DNA of 60,290 nucleotides from Neocallimastix lanati (nom. inval.). Taxonomy: Eukaryota; Neocallimastigomycota; Neocallimastigomycetes; Neocallimastigales; Neocallimastigaceae. Below, in pieces: positions 1-12,487 of this stretch. The position numbers and the translations under genes are program-made. Location: the NCBI GenBank assembly GCA_016946835.1, contig JACVTC010000194.1, positions 167,501 to 227,790 of the forward strand, written 5' to 3'. Below the pieces are notes generated by a model, which was not told the DNA's origin, did no database searches, and saw only the letters and a program-made list of their open reading frames with translations. The stretch's first letter is position 1. Each line of letters opens with the position of its first letter.

Positions 1-602
1 AATATATAAACATACATAATTCCTTGTGATCCTTATAAGTTAAATGTTTAACATTAACTATGAAAATTTTAAAATTATTATTTAATATATTAATATTATG
101 ATAACATTATATAAAAAAAAAATAATAATAATAATAATAATTAAAAGTTTAATTTTAATATTGTTAAAGTGAAATATGTTCATTTAATTATTTTTTTTTT
201 CTTTTTGATATTAAATCTATAACAATGTTTATTAACAATATATAAATATATATAATTACTTATATGTTCACGAGGTATAACTAAAATATGTATTTTAGCG
301 GCAGGTTTAATATCATGAAACGCTAAAATTTTATCATCCTGTCATCATTAATTATTATAACAAATTTTTATATTCATTAAAATATAAAAATTTCAATAAT
401 TTTTTAAAATGATTATAATTTATTCATAAATTATAAGGATATTTACTTCATATATTATTCTATTTTTATCCAAATGACAAAATATACAATTACTAGGTTG
501 AATTGGTTTACCATCTGGACCTAATAAATTTTCAGCTGAATTAGAATTGAGGTTTTGAATTTTAATACAGGGAAAACAAGATAAACATATATTTTTTGAC
601 AT
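1..602 (-). CDS. HIT-family (HINT3-like) nucleotide-binding protein, 5' part, three exons visible, partial at left edge
   Basis: Seen: the ATG lies at 602-600. Exon 1 (602-447) encodes 52 residues with a Cys-rich start (CLSCFPC) and the HIT-type motif [21 protein letters not shown] donor follows at 446. Exon 2 (338-260, after a CAG acceptor at 341-339) reads [17 protein letters not shown] then [16 protein letters not shown] donor at 259 joins across about 200 bases to exon 3 (57-16, after TTTTCATAG), reading [14 protein letters not shown], with another GTATG donor at 15. Phases are 0 and 1 and the joined reading is continuous. Known: HIT proteins (HINT, aprataxin-like) carry C-x-F-C, DIKPxAxxHxLVIPxxHI and then the catalytic HxHxH. 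The HxHxH would lie beyond the left edge, so nucleotide hydrolase activity is inferred from family only. The N-terminal extension and [14 protein letters not shown] resemble HINT3-type proteins. Confident in family, moderately confident in exact splice sites. Confidence 0.85.
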
Positions 603-2975
603 GATTTTATTATTGTTATAGATTACGAAGTTTTTATTAAATAAAAATGTTGATTTTACAAATGATTTTATAAGTATTGTAAATATATAATTATTTATAT
701 ACTAAAGAATGTTATTATAAAAAATCTTTTAATTTTAATGAAATGTAAATTATAAAATATCTTATTTTTTATTCTTTGATTTTATTTAATTTCAATAAAA
801 TGTAAATTATAAAATGTCTTTAAGATATATAAATTATAAAATGTCTCAAATTTTTAATTATTATTTAATATTGTATAAATTTTATAAAAATTAAATATGT
901 GGATTTTTATATTGAATATATAACAATAATTATTAAACAAAATACAACATGTTTTGATATAATTAGCTAATATTTTATTTCAATTTAAATAAAAAATAAA
1001 AAATAAAAAAAAAATAATAATATAGTATATAGTTATATAAATATATTTATATATTATTATATAATATATTTATTTTATATTAAAAAAATTTTAATATATA
1101 TATATTTTTTTTTTTTTATATATTTTAGTTTTATCAAATAATTTGTATTATAATGAAATAAAATAATTATCTTAAAAGAACTGTATGATAGTTGTTTTAA
1201 AATAAAAGAATTTCGAAAGAATAATTTTTAATACATTATATTCTTAAATATAATTGATTGCTTTAAATATATATATTCATATTAAAAAATATATACAACA
1301 TAAAATCCTTTTTTTTTTAAAAAATTTTCAAATTTTTAAATTACTATTTTATAATAATAGCAGTTTATTATATTTTTCAAAAAAAAAAAAAAATTAATAC
1401 TCATTATACTTTGAAATATTTAATTGAAAAATTTTATAATTGGAACCATTCCATTTTATCTCAAACATTAGTTTAAAATGAAAATTAATATTTTATTTAA
1501 AGATTTTTCCTTGGACTTTAAAATATTTAACAAATTTTATTAACTTTTTTTTCTTTTAAATGGAAGAAAAAAAATTACATATTTTAGATATATAATACTC
1601 CTTTATAAAAAGATTATATATATATTAATATATATATATAAGTATAGTAATAATTATATACATATATATTTTATTTAATATATATATATATATATATTTT
1701 TTTTTTTCAATTATATATCTTATGTAATGAGATATATATACACATAAAAAAAAAATATAATTTTAAAAATTAACCTTTTGTATTCTACAAAACGATTTAT
1801 TAAAACTTTTATTTAATATTCCAAAAATTATTTTCAGATTTATTCCCAAAAAAATAATATATTTTATATATTAAATAAGTAAATTTTATCTTGGTAAAAA
1901 TAATCAAATTTTTTAAGTTAAAATTTTTATACAAAATATAAAAAAAAAAAATTAAAGAATAAAGAAACAATAAGTCATATTTCACTTTAAATTTAGAATA
2001 ATGATATTATTTCTTTAATTGAATTTCTATCACCCAATATGTTTTCTTTTCAATAAAAATATTTTTTTGTTGACTGATATATTTCTATCAACTCCGAATC
2101 CATTGTCATTATACTTTATTTATTCAATTAAAAAAAAAAAAAAAATATAAATAAAGTAATAGTATTAATAATATCAAATATTAATAAATAATAATAATAG
2201 TAATAATATAAAATAAATATAAACAGTAATAACATTTTCTTTTTGTATTATAAGATCTTCTTGTTATTGAAAATATATTATAAAATTTAGTCAACCTAAC
2301 CATTTGTATTTATTTGTATTGATTTTCAGTCATCACCTAATCATTTATAATCATTTATTTTTGTTTGAAAACATTATTTTAATTATTTTAATTATTATAT
2401 ATGATATGTTATATACATATCATATTTTATTTTTTATATATTTATATAGTTATTGGTATAATAAATTATTTACTATTATTAATATTTATTTTTAAAAAAA
2501 AAAAAGAAATGAAAAAATTATAATTAAGGTATCCAAATTAAAATATCTTGAAAAATATATTTAAAAAAATTTTTATTAATAATCATTGAATAAGAAATAT
2601 ATTTTTATTATATATTTTGGATAGTAACATCTATTATAAAATATAACAAAACCAATTGTTTTAATAACAAAAAATTGTTATTAATTAATAAGTGTAATAT
2701 ATATATATATATATATATATATAAGTTTTTTTTATATTTTAAATGTTTTTATTTTTTATATATAGTTTTTTTTATATATAAATATTTATTAATTATATTA
2801 CATTAAATAATTATTAAATAAATTTAATTATCCTATTTAAAACTATTTATATATTAATTTATATAAAAATTATATTATTTTATAATTTTATATATAAAAG
2901 AATTATTAAATTTGAAATTTTCTTAGAAATATTAGAATTTTATAAAACTATCATGTATAGATAATTGATGAATGG
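603..2975. other. AT-rich intergenic DNA, no gene seen
   Basis: Very AT-rich sequence with short TA, polyA and polyT runs (for example TA repeats near 1676-1697 and 2699-2722). The only longer open frame (2304-2495) has Ile/Leu/Tyr/Phe-only composition and is taken as chance. The 5' end should hold the promoter of the HIT gene, but no clear TATA box can be singled out in this composition. Confidence 0.6.
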
Positions 2976-3128
2976 GTAATGGTATTGATATTTGTTTATA
3001 ATAATTAATTATTAATAAATAAATTAGTAATGGTATTGATATTTGTTTATAATAATTAATTATTAATAAATAAATTAGTAATGGTATTGATATTTGTTTA
3101 TAATAATTAATTATTAATAAATAAATTA
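2976..3128. repeat. three tandem copies of a 51-bp unit
   Basis: The unit beginning gtaatggtattgatatttg occurs at 2976, 3027 and 3078, spaced exactly 51 bases and essentially identical. The array ends at about 3128. It has no coding potential. It sits just before a GC-richer repeat island. Confidence 0.95.
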
Positions 3129-3312
3129 GTGTTTAAAAACACAAATATAATAAGTTAAAAAATAAAATAATACTTTTTTTTTTTTTTTTTTTTTTTTCGG
3201 TGTGTAACGCTCTTGGTTTCAGTCCTCCCCTCAAGGGCATTAAGAGTATTGAAGTAGTCACATATTTCCATATAGATAGATATGTCCTTTTTTGACAGCT
3301 TTATTGAGCGTT

Positions 3313-3437
3313 TAGCAATGGCACTCTGACATACATGTTATTACTGAGAATTTTTCTAGTACGCTTTTTTCTCGGAGTGCTTAGCAATGGCACTCTGATA
3401 TGCATGTTATTACTGAGAATTTTTTTAGTACGCTTTG
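3313..3437. repeat. tandem duplication, period 69 bp
   Basis: A block starting tagcaatggcactctga and ending near agtacgcttt occurs at 3313 and again at 3382, with only a few substitutions. It lies inside an island (about 3200-3790) clearly less AT-rich than its surroundings. No protein is recognised. Confidence 0.9.
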
Positions 3438-3470
3438 TGTTTCTCCAGTTCCTAACTTCCCTTTGAAGCA

Positions 3471-3510
3471 AATTTAATATAACCTAACTAGGGTTAGGTT
3501 ATATTAAATT
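3471..3510. repeat. perfect 18-bp inverted repeat with a 4-base loop
   Basis: aatttaatataacctaac (3471-3488), TAGG, then its exact reverse complement (3493-3510). Such a hairpin could be a mobile-element end or simply a cruciform. Its position, just left of a dispersed repeat that recurs at 21659, favours an element-related origin, but that is inference. Confidence 0.9.
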
Positions 3511-3522
3511 CGTACTAGATCC

Positions 3523-3745
3523 CTTGGCAAATGTATTAACGTCGGAAAGATTGCAATTTAGTAGAGCATATCTACCTACATCACTTTAGGTAGAATATAT
3601 ATCTACATGGACATATAAAATCATGTACCTAAATGCTAGTAATTCCCTCGTAAATGTACTTGTGCAACCCCACTATTAGGACAGTATTTTGTCTATATTA
3701 AAAGATTTAGAATAATAATATACATAAGAGGGGAGATACTTATCT
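3523..3745. repeat. dispersed repeat, copy A (copy B at 21659-21870)
   Basis: Blocks such as cccttggcaaat, ttacatggacatat or tctacatggacatat, aaatcatgtacc, aaatgctagta and gtgcaacc occur in the same order and spacing as at 21659-21870, same orientation. About 200 bp are alignable with many point changes. No coding frame is seen. Probably an old, uncharacterised repeat family. Confidence 0.8.
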
Positions 3746-3849
3746 GTAACCCTAACCATCATACTCAGTAAAAACCTCTTTTGAGGAAAATCTGAAAAAT
3801 GGTCATAAAGCAGGATCGATTCATGAGCCTTATATATATTCAATTAATA

Positions 3850-6079
3850 AAATGATACAAAGTTTTCAATTTTTCTTTTAATTTTTATAATATAATAATA
3901 GTAGTAAAAATAAATAAAAAAATTTTTATATAAAAATGAATAAAACAATATTTAATTATATGTAATTATTTGGAAAAATAATACCTTTTTTATTTATTAA
4001 TATATTAATAAAAAAATAAAATATATTATTATTTTTTTATTATAAAAATTATTAAAAATTTATATATTATACATATACATAAATTTATACATTTTATACA
4101 TATTTATATTATATTAATTATGAAGTCAGATGAAAATATATTATTAATAATTAATAAATAAAGTTTATGAAAAAAAAAAAAAAAAAAAACAGAAAACGAC
4201 AGTTTTGTAAATAAAATTTATACTCTATTCTTAATAAATATAATAAAGTAAAATAAATAATAAATAAATAATAAATTATTTATATTATTATTTTCAGTTA
4301 ATTACTATATTTGTATATTTTTTTGCTTTCCGTTTGATATATTATTATATAAAGTTTATTATTAGGTAAGTACAAAAATAATAGTCCCTAAAGATTTTTT
4401 CTGTTTTTTTTTTCTTTAAAAATTTTCAACCAATAAAACTTTAGTATTATTAATTTGTTTTCCATTTCTTACTATAAAGTATCTAGTGTGTTGTGCATAT
4501 AATCAGCATATATTAGTGTCAATTAATTATATATAAGTTTATATATTGATATTTAATATTTTATAAAATTTTTTTTTTTATTAATTATTTAATTATTATA
4601 TTATCTCTTATTATTATATACAACATTAATATTTATGTAATATAAAGTTTTTCAGTTAATAAATAATAAGTATATTAAAATATTGATTATTATTAAATTC
4701 AATTGTATATAAAATTAATATAAACTTTTTTAGAAGATAATTTTTTATTAATCTAAAAATCTTGAAATAAATAATAATAGTAATAGCAATTAAAATTAAA
4801 TTTATAGAATGTATTAATATTATCATAAAAAAAATATATTTATATATAAATAAATAAAAAATAATTTAAATACTTAGAATACAATGACTATAAAAATTAT
4901 ATTAATTGTTATTGATTTATAATTTTCAATAATAATAAATAATAAATAATAAATAATAAATAATAAATAATAAATAGTAATTAATATATAATAATAATAA
5001 ATAAATAATAAAAAATAAATGAATAATATATATTATATAAATAATATATAATATAATAAATAAATAATAAATAATATATAATAAATAATAAATAATACAT
5101 AATCAATTTAGTATTATTAATTGAAATTGATTATATTTTATTATCTATTAATAAAATAAAATATTATAAATTAAAGTTTTTATATATAATTTTTTTTATT
5201 AATTTATAATATTATAATGTATGAAGAAGATAAAAAATATTATAAACCGATGTAAATTATTATTAAGAATTTTTATTTATTTTTAAATCTTTACTTCGAA
5301 AAAGGATTGAAGATTGATTATATTACATTGCTTAAAAAAAATATTTATATTGTATTTCTCGAGAAAATTTACTTATATACTTTATTATATTATTAAAGAA
5401 AATTTAATAATATTTTTTTAAGTACTTTTTTCTCTTTTAGAATTTATTTAATCGAAATCTTAAGATAATAATCAATTTACTCATATTTTTATTATATAAA
5501 ATCAATTGTTTAAATTTATTAAAAAGATTTATTATTTTAAATATAAAGGAAGAGCTTTAAATTTATTTCGATATTTTTATTCAAGTAAATAAATTATCTA
5601 CTTTAATACTTTTAAATCATTTTAATATTTGTAATAATAGACAAAAATAAGGTATTTTTTTTTTTTTTTTTTTTATATAAACATATATACATATTGTTTT
5701 TATTTTTATGTTTATTTTTTTTTTTACTTTATGAAAGTAGTAAATATTTACTTATTATTGAAAAATATTTTAAAATAAATAAAAATAGATTTTTAAAATA
5801 AGAATTTAATTTTTTAGTACTTAAATATATATTTTTATTTTTATATTTATCGAATAAATAATATTTATTTAAATATACTAATTATAAAATGTATTTATAT
5901 TTGTATTATTTTTTTAATTAATATATTTCTTCTATTTACTTTTTATTTTTTTATTAATATATTTATATAACAATGAATTATAAATGATAAATAAATTCTA
6001 TCAATAATTTTTGTTGTAAAATTTAATGAACAAATACATAATACTATTAAAAAAATATTTATAATAAAGTAGCAATAAG
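3850..6079. other. AT-rich intergenic DNA with simple repeats
   Basis: Homopolymer A and T runs, and TAA/AAAT-type tandem arrays (notably 4927-5100, repeated aataaataat units). Nothing protein-like was found on either strand. The last few hundred bases are upstream of the secreted acidic protein gene and must contain its promoter, but no distinctive element is visible. Confidence 0.6.
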
Positions 6080-7291
6080 ATGTTTTCCATCTATAAGGGC
6101 TTAATATTATTTATTTTAATAGCTAATACTTTAGCTTTACCAGTAAAAAGAGATGGTAGTGAAGATAAAATGGTTGTATTTGAAAAAATAAGAACTGTCC
6201 TTAACTGTGTTTGTTATTATGAAGAAGGACAATCTTTAGATAGTGATAAAGTTGATGAATATTGTGATTGTACTCCAGAAAAGACTGAATCAGATAGAAG
6301 TTTGATTAAAGAATCAGAGGTTAATGATTTGAAAAAAGGAAAAGAAGAAAATTTAGGAGATGTTCAAAAATATGGTTCTGCTGACGCTGCTTTCTTTGCA
6401 AATCTCGAAGAAAATGAAGCTAAAGAAGATCAAGCTAATGAAGAACAAACTTCAACTGAAGATGAAAAAACTGATAATGAAGTTGCTGATGAAAATGAAA
6501 CTAATGAAGAAATTCCAGAAAATGATAGTATAGATGATGAAATTATTTCAAATGGTAATGAAAAATATATTTTTGGAGGTCTTGATCCTATTATTAATGA
6601 TGATGAAAATGATGAAATAGGAGGTTTTGATAATGCAAGATATCTCGTTGATAATAGTGGTAAAGCTGATACTGAAGCTGAAGATATCTATGATGAAGAA
6701 GGTAATATTGTTCATGTCCAAGTTGAATTAATTGGTGAAGCATATGAAGCAGAAAATAATGAAGAAGATGATGAAAATGATGAATTTGGTCCAACTATTA
6801 TAAAAGATGGAAATTCCAGATATATTATTAATTCTAATGGTGATGAAGAATTTGATGATGAAGAGGAAATAGATTTTGGAGATGATTATGAAGAGGTAAA
6901 TGATGAAAATGATGAAGAAACTGGAGAATTTTCTGAAGAAGTTTTAAGATACAGAAAGAAAAATCAATTAAATATGGTAAACATTAACGATGGAGTTGAT
7001 AATGATGAAGCTAATGAAGATGAAGCTAATGAAGATGAAGCTAATGAAGATGAAAATAATGAAGATGAAAATAATGAAGATGAAAATGATGAAGATGAAA
7101 ATAATGAAAGTTCTTATGATCATATTAATGATGATGATGATCTTAGAACTATATATAAAAAATTAGTTGTTAAAAAGTTAAAGAGTGATATTAAAAATAT
7201 GGATTCAGAAAAATTAATTGTTAATATAATTAAGGAAGCACTTAAAGGCAAAGAGTCTAGTGAAAATCCTTTAAAGGAAATTTTAAATTAG
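6080..7291 (+). CDS. secreted, highly acidic repeat protein (unknown function)
   Basis: 403 residues, intronless. Residues 1-19 form a signal peptide (MFSIYKGLILFILIANTLA), followed by a dibasic Lys-Arg at 23-24 that could be a Kex2-type processing site. Two CxC pairs (CVC at 43-45, CDC at 62-64) lie in the mature N-terminus. The rest is dominated by Asp, Glu and Asn. Two longer imperfect repeats share the pattern DDENDE(I/F)G followed by RY(L/I)(V/I) and NSG or NSNG. A 12-bp DNA repeat near 7006-7100 encodes DEANE/DENNE repeats. The C-terminus (after about residue 355) turns basic and helical (KKLVVKKLKSDIKNM). No catalytic domain is recognised. An extracellular or cell-wall-associated, possibly cation-binding role is only inference. 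The composition gives it a GC content well above its surroundings, so the gene is likely real. Confidence 0.85.
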   Translation: MFSIYKGLILFILIANTLALPVKRDGSEDKMVVFEKIRTVLNCVCYYEEGQSLDSDKVDEYCDCTPEKTESDRSLIKESEVNDLKKGKEENLGDVQKYGSADAAFFANLEENEAKEDQANEEQTSTEDEKTDNEVADENETNEEIPENDSIDDEIISNGNEKYIFGGLDPIINDDENDEIGGFDNARYLVDNSGKADTEAEDIYDEEGNIVHVQVELIGEAYEAENNEEDDENDEFGPTIIKDGNSRYIINSNGDEEFDDEEEIDFGDDYEEVNDENDEETGEFSEEVLRYRKKNQLNMVNINDGVDNDEANEDEANEDEANEDENNEDENNEDENDEDENNESSYDHINDDDDLRTIYKKLVVKKLKSDIKNMDSEKLIVNIIKEALKGKESSENPLKEILN

Positions 7292-8037
7292 AATATAAAC
7301 TCTAATTTTGTATCCTATTTTTTTTTCTTTTTAAAATATACTATATTTTATAAACTTTTTTTTTTATAAACTATTTAAAGTATATATTTTATTATATTTA
7401 GTTGTTTTAATATTATATCTTTTTTTTTTTTTTTTTTTTATTTCTTCATATATATATTTTTTTTCGATATTTTAATAAAATTTATTATTTTATAAATATA
7501 TATTATAAATAAATATCAATATTATAAATAAATCTAATTTTTTTTATATAATTTTATTATTATTAATTTTTTTTTTTATAATAAATTTATTTATGTTAAA
7601 AAAATAATATAGTAATTTTAGTAGTAAATAGCAACAATAACAACAAAAAAAAATTAAATTTAATTAGTTATTAATATTTATTTTAATATTTATTTATTAT
7701 TGTTTTTATTTTAATATATTATTTATAATTTATATATAGTTTCATAGATTAAAAAAAAGAAAAAAAAAAAAAAAAAAATAAAATAAAATAAATATTTATA
7801 TAAAGTAAATTATTGTAAAAAAAAAAAAAAAAAATTACTACATATATTTTATAAATAAATAAAAAATAAAATAAAAAGCAAAGACAAAAAAAAAAAAAAA
7901 AAAAAAAAAAGAACTAAAAAACAAAATTATATTCTTATTATATTAACATGAATATATATATATATATATATTTATATGTAATTTACATAATTTGTGTAAT
8001 AAAACCATAAGTAAAATGTAATTCTCTTCTTGGTATA

Positions 8038-8117
<80 letters not shown>

Positions 8118-8337
8118 TAAAGTCTTTAAATAGGATAAGTAAGTTATTGAAAGTTATTATTGTTTAATATCAAAAAAAAAAAAAAAAAATATTTTGATAT
8201 TTGATTGTTTTGCTTTTTTTTTTTTTTTTTTTTTTTTTGTTGAGGAAACATTAGTTATTTTTTAATATTAAGAATGGAAAATAATGAATTTTTAAAATAA
8301 TAATTTCTTTTATTTAGTAAGTTTTGGAGAATGATTT

Positions 8338-8383
<46 letters not shown>

Positions 8384-8559
8384 AAAAATAAAAATAAAAA
8401 ATTATTCAATGAAGCTTTGAATTAATTTTTTTTTATTTTATTTTGTTATATTAGTTATGTCTAATAAAATTGATAATAATAATAATAGAAAAAAAAAAAA
8501 AAAAGAAAAAGAAAAAAACTCTATGATATATATTTAAACAATGAATATACTATTGATTT
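7292..8559. other. AT-rich intergenic DNA with long homopolymer and (AAT)n tracts
   Basis: Holds an AAT microsatellite of about 75 bp (roughly 8037-8112), polyA of about 40 bases (8342-8381) and several polyT/polyA runs over 20 bases. The opening hundred bases are presumably the 3' untranslated region of the acidic-protein gene. No gene is seen. Confidence 0.6.
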
Positions 8560-9297
8560 AATTAATAATACTTTTAAAAGAAGGTGACAAAGTATGTAAA
8601 AATTAATATTATCATCAAAAACTTCCTTATTATCATCTGAAATGCTCAATGATTTCTATTTATCTATGAGCAATCAGAGAAAAACTAATAAAAAAAAATT
8701 TCAGCAATAAATTGAATTGAATTGAATTGTCGCCTAAATTCTTCAAATTTAGGATATAAAAAAGTATTCAGTGTGTGTAAAACTAGGTAAACTGTCACTT
8801 TTACTATAATAAGGAGAGTATGTTGGGCAATTTTCCAATTTCCAAATTGCTATTTTAATATAAGGTTTCAGATCAAGTTTTAATCCATATTTAATATATT
8901 CAATCCAGAAAAATCCAAGAGAAAAAAAAAAAATAAATATTTTAGAGATAGATGTTAAATAAATTTTTTAAAAATAAAAATTTATATTTCTTTTTATTTA
9001 AATCATCCAATTGCAGGGATTACTCTGTATAATGAAGATTTACCCTGTAATATCTTTGTATTTCTCCAGGGAATTTATTATTATGTCTATGTAATGTTAA
9101 TCTACGTGCTAGAATAGTGTGAAAATACTGGAATATTTTTGACTGAATTAAAATTGATAAAAATGATATAATAGAACTCTTTCTATTTTTTTTTTTTTTT
9201 TTTTTTTTTTTTTCTTTTTAAAAATTAAATCATTGAGTTTGTACCAAAATTATACAATAGAAGGTATAAATAGTTCCTTAGACATATTATAAATTGG

Positions 9298-9333
<36 letters not shown>

Positions 9334-9712
9334 GATTTTAGTATAGGAGAATAGTAAAAAATTGAACAAAGGACAAATGTAACAAAGATACAAGTTTTAA
9401 AATGAAAAGATACGTTCCTATTTGTTAAAAATTAAAAAATGAGTTTACTATATAATTAATTTCGACTATTTATTTTAGCAATAATAAGTCCTAAGTGTCC
9501 AATAATATGTATATTGATTAGTGTTCGTAGAATAGTTCATATTAAATTTGAATATACGATTTTTTGTAATATCGTGAGCTATAAAGTTCATTTGTTTAAC
9601 AACTAGGATAATGCATTTATTAAGTCCAAAAGTCATTTTCATTTTTTTAATACCTCAATTATGAACTTTATTTGAGAGATTTTTTTACGAGTGAATAATA
9701 AGGCAACGACAC

Positions 9713-9754
<42 letters not shown>

Positions 9755-10063
9755 TCAGCAATTACACCATATCTTATGTATATATGAAGTACGTCATTGA
9801 TAAATATATTAAAACAGAGTTATAAGTTTTTTTTTTTGAGGTCAAGAAAGACAAGAAATGGTAAATATATTATTCAATTTTCTTCATTGACAAATTTCAT
9901 GAATTGAAATAAATAAACTGATAGTATTCTTCTTTATTTCTAAATCCAAACTATTCTGGTCTAATATTCATGAGAAAAAGCATTATCCCGGATTTTTTGA
10001 CAGAATCTTCAATTCTGTATTGATGAATGAAATACCACAATAAATATTACAATAGGAAAAGAT

Positions 10064-10116
<53 letters not shown>

Positions 10117-11420
10117 GAATAGAAACAAAAGATGTAGAATTTCATTCATCTGTTAAAGTCACTATCCCAAATTTTATTAAATAATAAAAATAGACACTTT
10201 ACACAATCAGAACAAGTAACCTTTTAATTAGAATCGTCTTGAGAAGATATGTTACTCTCAGAATTGAAAAATGAAAATGCTTTTAAAAAATATTGATGGT
10301 TCAACATCAGGAACTAGGCACTTTGTTATTTTTTCATTAAAAGAACAGTGAAGTTCATTTCTGACATTGAAATTGACTGATTAATGTCCCCATGATTCCT
10401 GAGGAGAAGAATTACTTAGTATTTGATTCCAATAATTTTCATTAAGAGTGTTACTGGTTATATCAGAGGCGAGTTCTTCATTGCGTTCCTCAAAACAATT
10501 GATTTGATTTTCTTGGGATACTAGAACATTATCTATTTTATTTTAAGTGTGCACAGAAGATTAGGAAGGAGAGTAAGAAAACTCAGAGATTTTCTTAATT
10601 ATTTTTTTCTTTGGACTTGGAAGAGAATACACTTAGAGTGCTTTATTAAATAGATTAATATATTTTTATGTATTATATTTATTAAAAACAATACATTATA
10701 TAATTTAAAGATAAAAAAAAAAATGAAATGTATGTAAAAGATTAAGTATGACAAGAAAAAAAAATTAAACATAAACAAATTTTAATTAGAAAATTTAATG
10801 TAACGAATATAAATGAGTTCAAAAGTTAAAAAAAATTCGGTGTGATGTTTACTATGTGTCGTAACATGATAACAAGTTAGATCTAAAATAATAAAACAAA
10901 GAAGTAACATCTTTGAAATAAATAGTGAGGTGTTCACTAAACTATTCCTTGAAAATACAAAAAGATTCTTGAAGAATTACTTTCTATAAATTCGGTAAAA
11001 GAAACTTAGACTATTAGTACTGGTGTCTGAAAAATATATATAATAGGAATACTAATAGTATTGTTCTTAAGCCTTACCGGAAGGATATTGGCTCTCTTGG
11101 TATTTCTTACTAAATCGATCATAAAGTAACACAAGAGAGTTACTAATGTGATAGGTACTGGTTTTAGCAAGATAATGTGAAAGTCCTACAATATAACGGA
11201 ACAATGGACCCCTTGTCAGCTGTTTAAGTGTTGTTTACTTGTCTCGGTTCCCTAGTATTGAATTGTAGCTCATCTAAAGCTTGAAATTCCACCAAGAAGG
11301 AATATATAAAATACCTGTTTATGAAATTTTCATATTCTAAAATATTAGAATAAGAAGGAAGTAAGGAATGACTATAAAAAGATTCCCATCCGTAAAATAA
11401 TGTCTTAAACACAAGCATTG
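8560..11420 (-). pseudogene. decayed non-LTR (LINE) retrotransposon, reverse transcriptase relic
   Basis: Minus-strand conceptual translation shows RT-like motifs in the expected order, spread over different frames and broken by stops and polyT insertions: LFNKIWDS (10184-10161), GISFINTELKI (10037-10005), FGFRNKEE (9951-9928), FLDLKK followed by YNSV (about 9849-9815), FNIFINDVL followed by RYGV (9813-9765) and MTFGLNKC (9635-9612). Known: LINE reverse transcriptases carry equivalents of these (RGISLIN, QFGFR, FLDxKKAYDSV, LFNLFINDVL, EMxFGxxKC) in this order. The catalytic ADD block is largely lost. A further open stretch at about 8905-8770 (including YGLKLDLKPYIKIAIWKLEN) fits the region after RT, and 10555-10385 fits the region before it. 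Outer limits are approximate. The element is dead. Confidence 0.8.
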
Positions 11421-11658
11421 GAGTGAATTAATCTCCTACATTTCCATTTTACAATAGATGCATGAGAGTTTAAATAATACTGTAGAAAAATACATATACA
11501 AATTAATGCTAAAGGACAAAATACAATAGATTTCATTACAATGATAATATGTAGAAAGTACATGATATTATTAATTATACAACTCCTATGTTACTACATA
11601 TCCAGTTTAAAACAATATATAACATCAGGTTCACTTTCTACATATATAATACCTATCA

Positions 11659-11912
11659 AATTCTAATTCCTAAAAATTTACAAGAGAGTTCACTATTTCT
11701 AATATAAATAATCTAATCTATTTATAAGAAATAGGTATTATATTTATTATATATTCTAATATATAGAACTATATTAATTTTATATGAATTAAAGTATTAT
11801 AATTATTATAATTATAATAATGTATATTGAAATAAAATAAAATAAAATAATTATTATCAAAAAGATATAAATTTAATATTTAATAATTAATATTAAATAT
11901 ACAAATATGTTA
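11659..11912. repeat. left arm of a long inverted repeat flanking GH6 copy 1
   Basis: About 254 bp, from aattctaattcctaaaaa to acaaatatgtta, are reverse-complementary with small gaps to 16240-16476. Together the arms enclose GH6 copy 1 and its control region. No transposase is present between them. Confidence 0.85.
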
Positions 11913-12487
11913 TTGTTTTATATCAAAGTGATATTGTTTATGAGATCTAACAACTTGAAATACATATATATTAGTTAATTTAATTAATATCTTATTCAAA
12001 TTATAAAAAATATAGTTATTTTGAAAAGTATTAAAATTCAGTAATTTCCATTATTTTCAATATTACGTACTTCAACAACAAAAATTAAAATATTCCATAA
12101 TATAATAATATAAAAACATTAATTCAAAATTTTTATTATTTATTTTATTTTTTATTTATTTATTATTTTTTTTTGTTACATTTCATTTTCTTTTATTTAA
12201 TCTCTTTATTATTTATTTTAGCAACAAAATCAAAAACTATATTTAATATTATTTATTTTAATAATAATTAATTATGATTATGATTTTTTCTATATTTTTT
12301 GTATTCTTTTTTTATTGAAAATAGAACTGTTAATTTATTTCAACAAGCCTATATTTTTTATTTTTTATTTTTTAATTTTTTTTACTATTTTCTCTTTCAT
12401 AATTTAAAAAAAATTTTTAATATAAAATTGTTGTTTCGATTAAAATCGTTATTATACTCATTTAAACTTCTAAACTTCATAATTTAT
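11913..12487. other. AT-rich spacer downstream of GH6 copy 1
   Basis: No gene is seen. An open frame that starts at 12299 and runs into 12488-12817 is mostly antisense shadow of the cellulase. Presumed 3' untranslated region of GH6 copy 1 on the minus strand lies next to 12487. Confidence 0.6.

Noticed and set aside
2304-2495. 63-codon hydrophobic frame
   Set aside because: Ile/Leu/Tyr/Phe only; chance open frame in AT-rich DNA.
6594-6794. His/Leu/Gln-rich minus-strand frame
   Set aside because: Shadow of the GAT/GAA-rich coding strand of the acidic protein.
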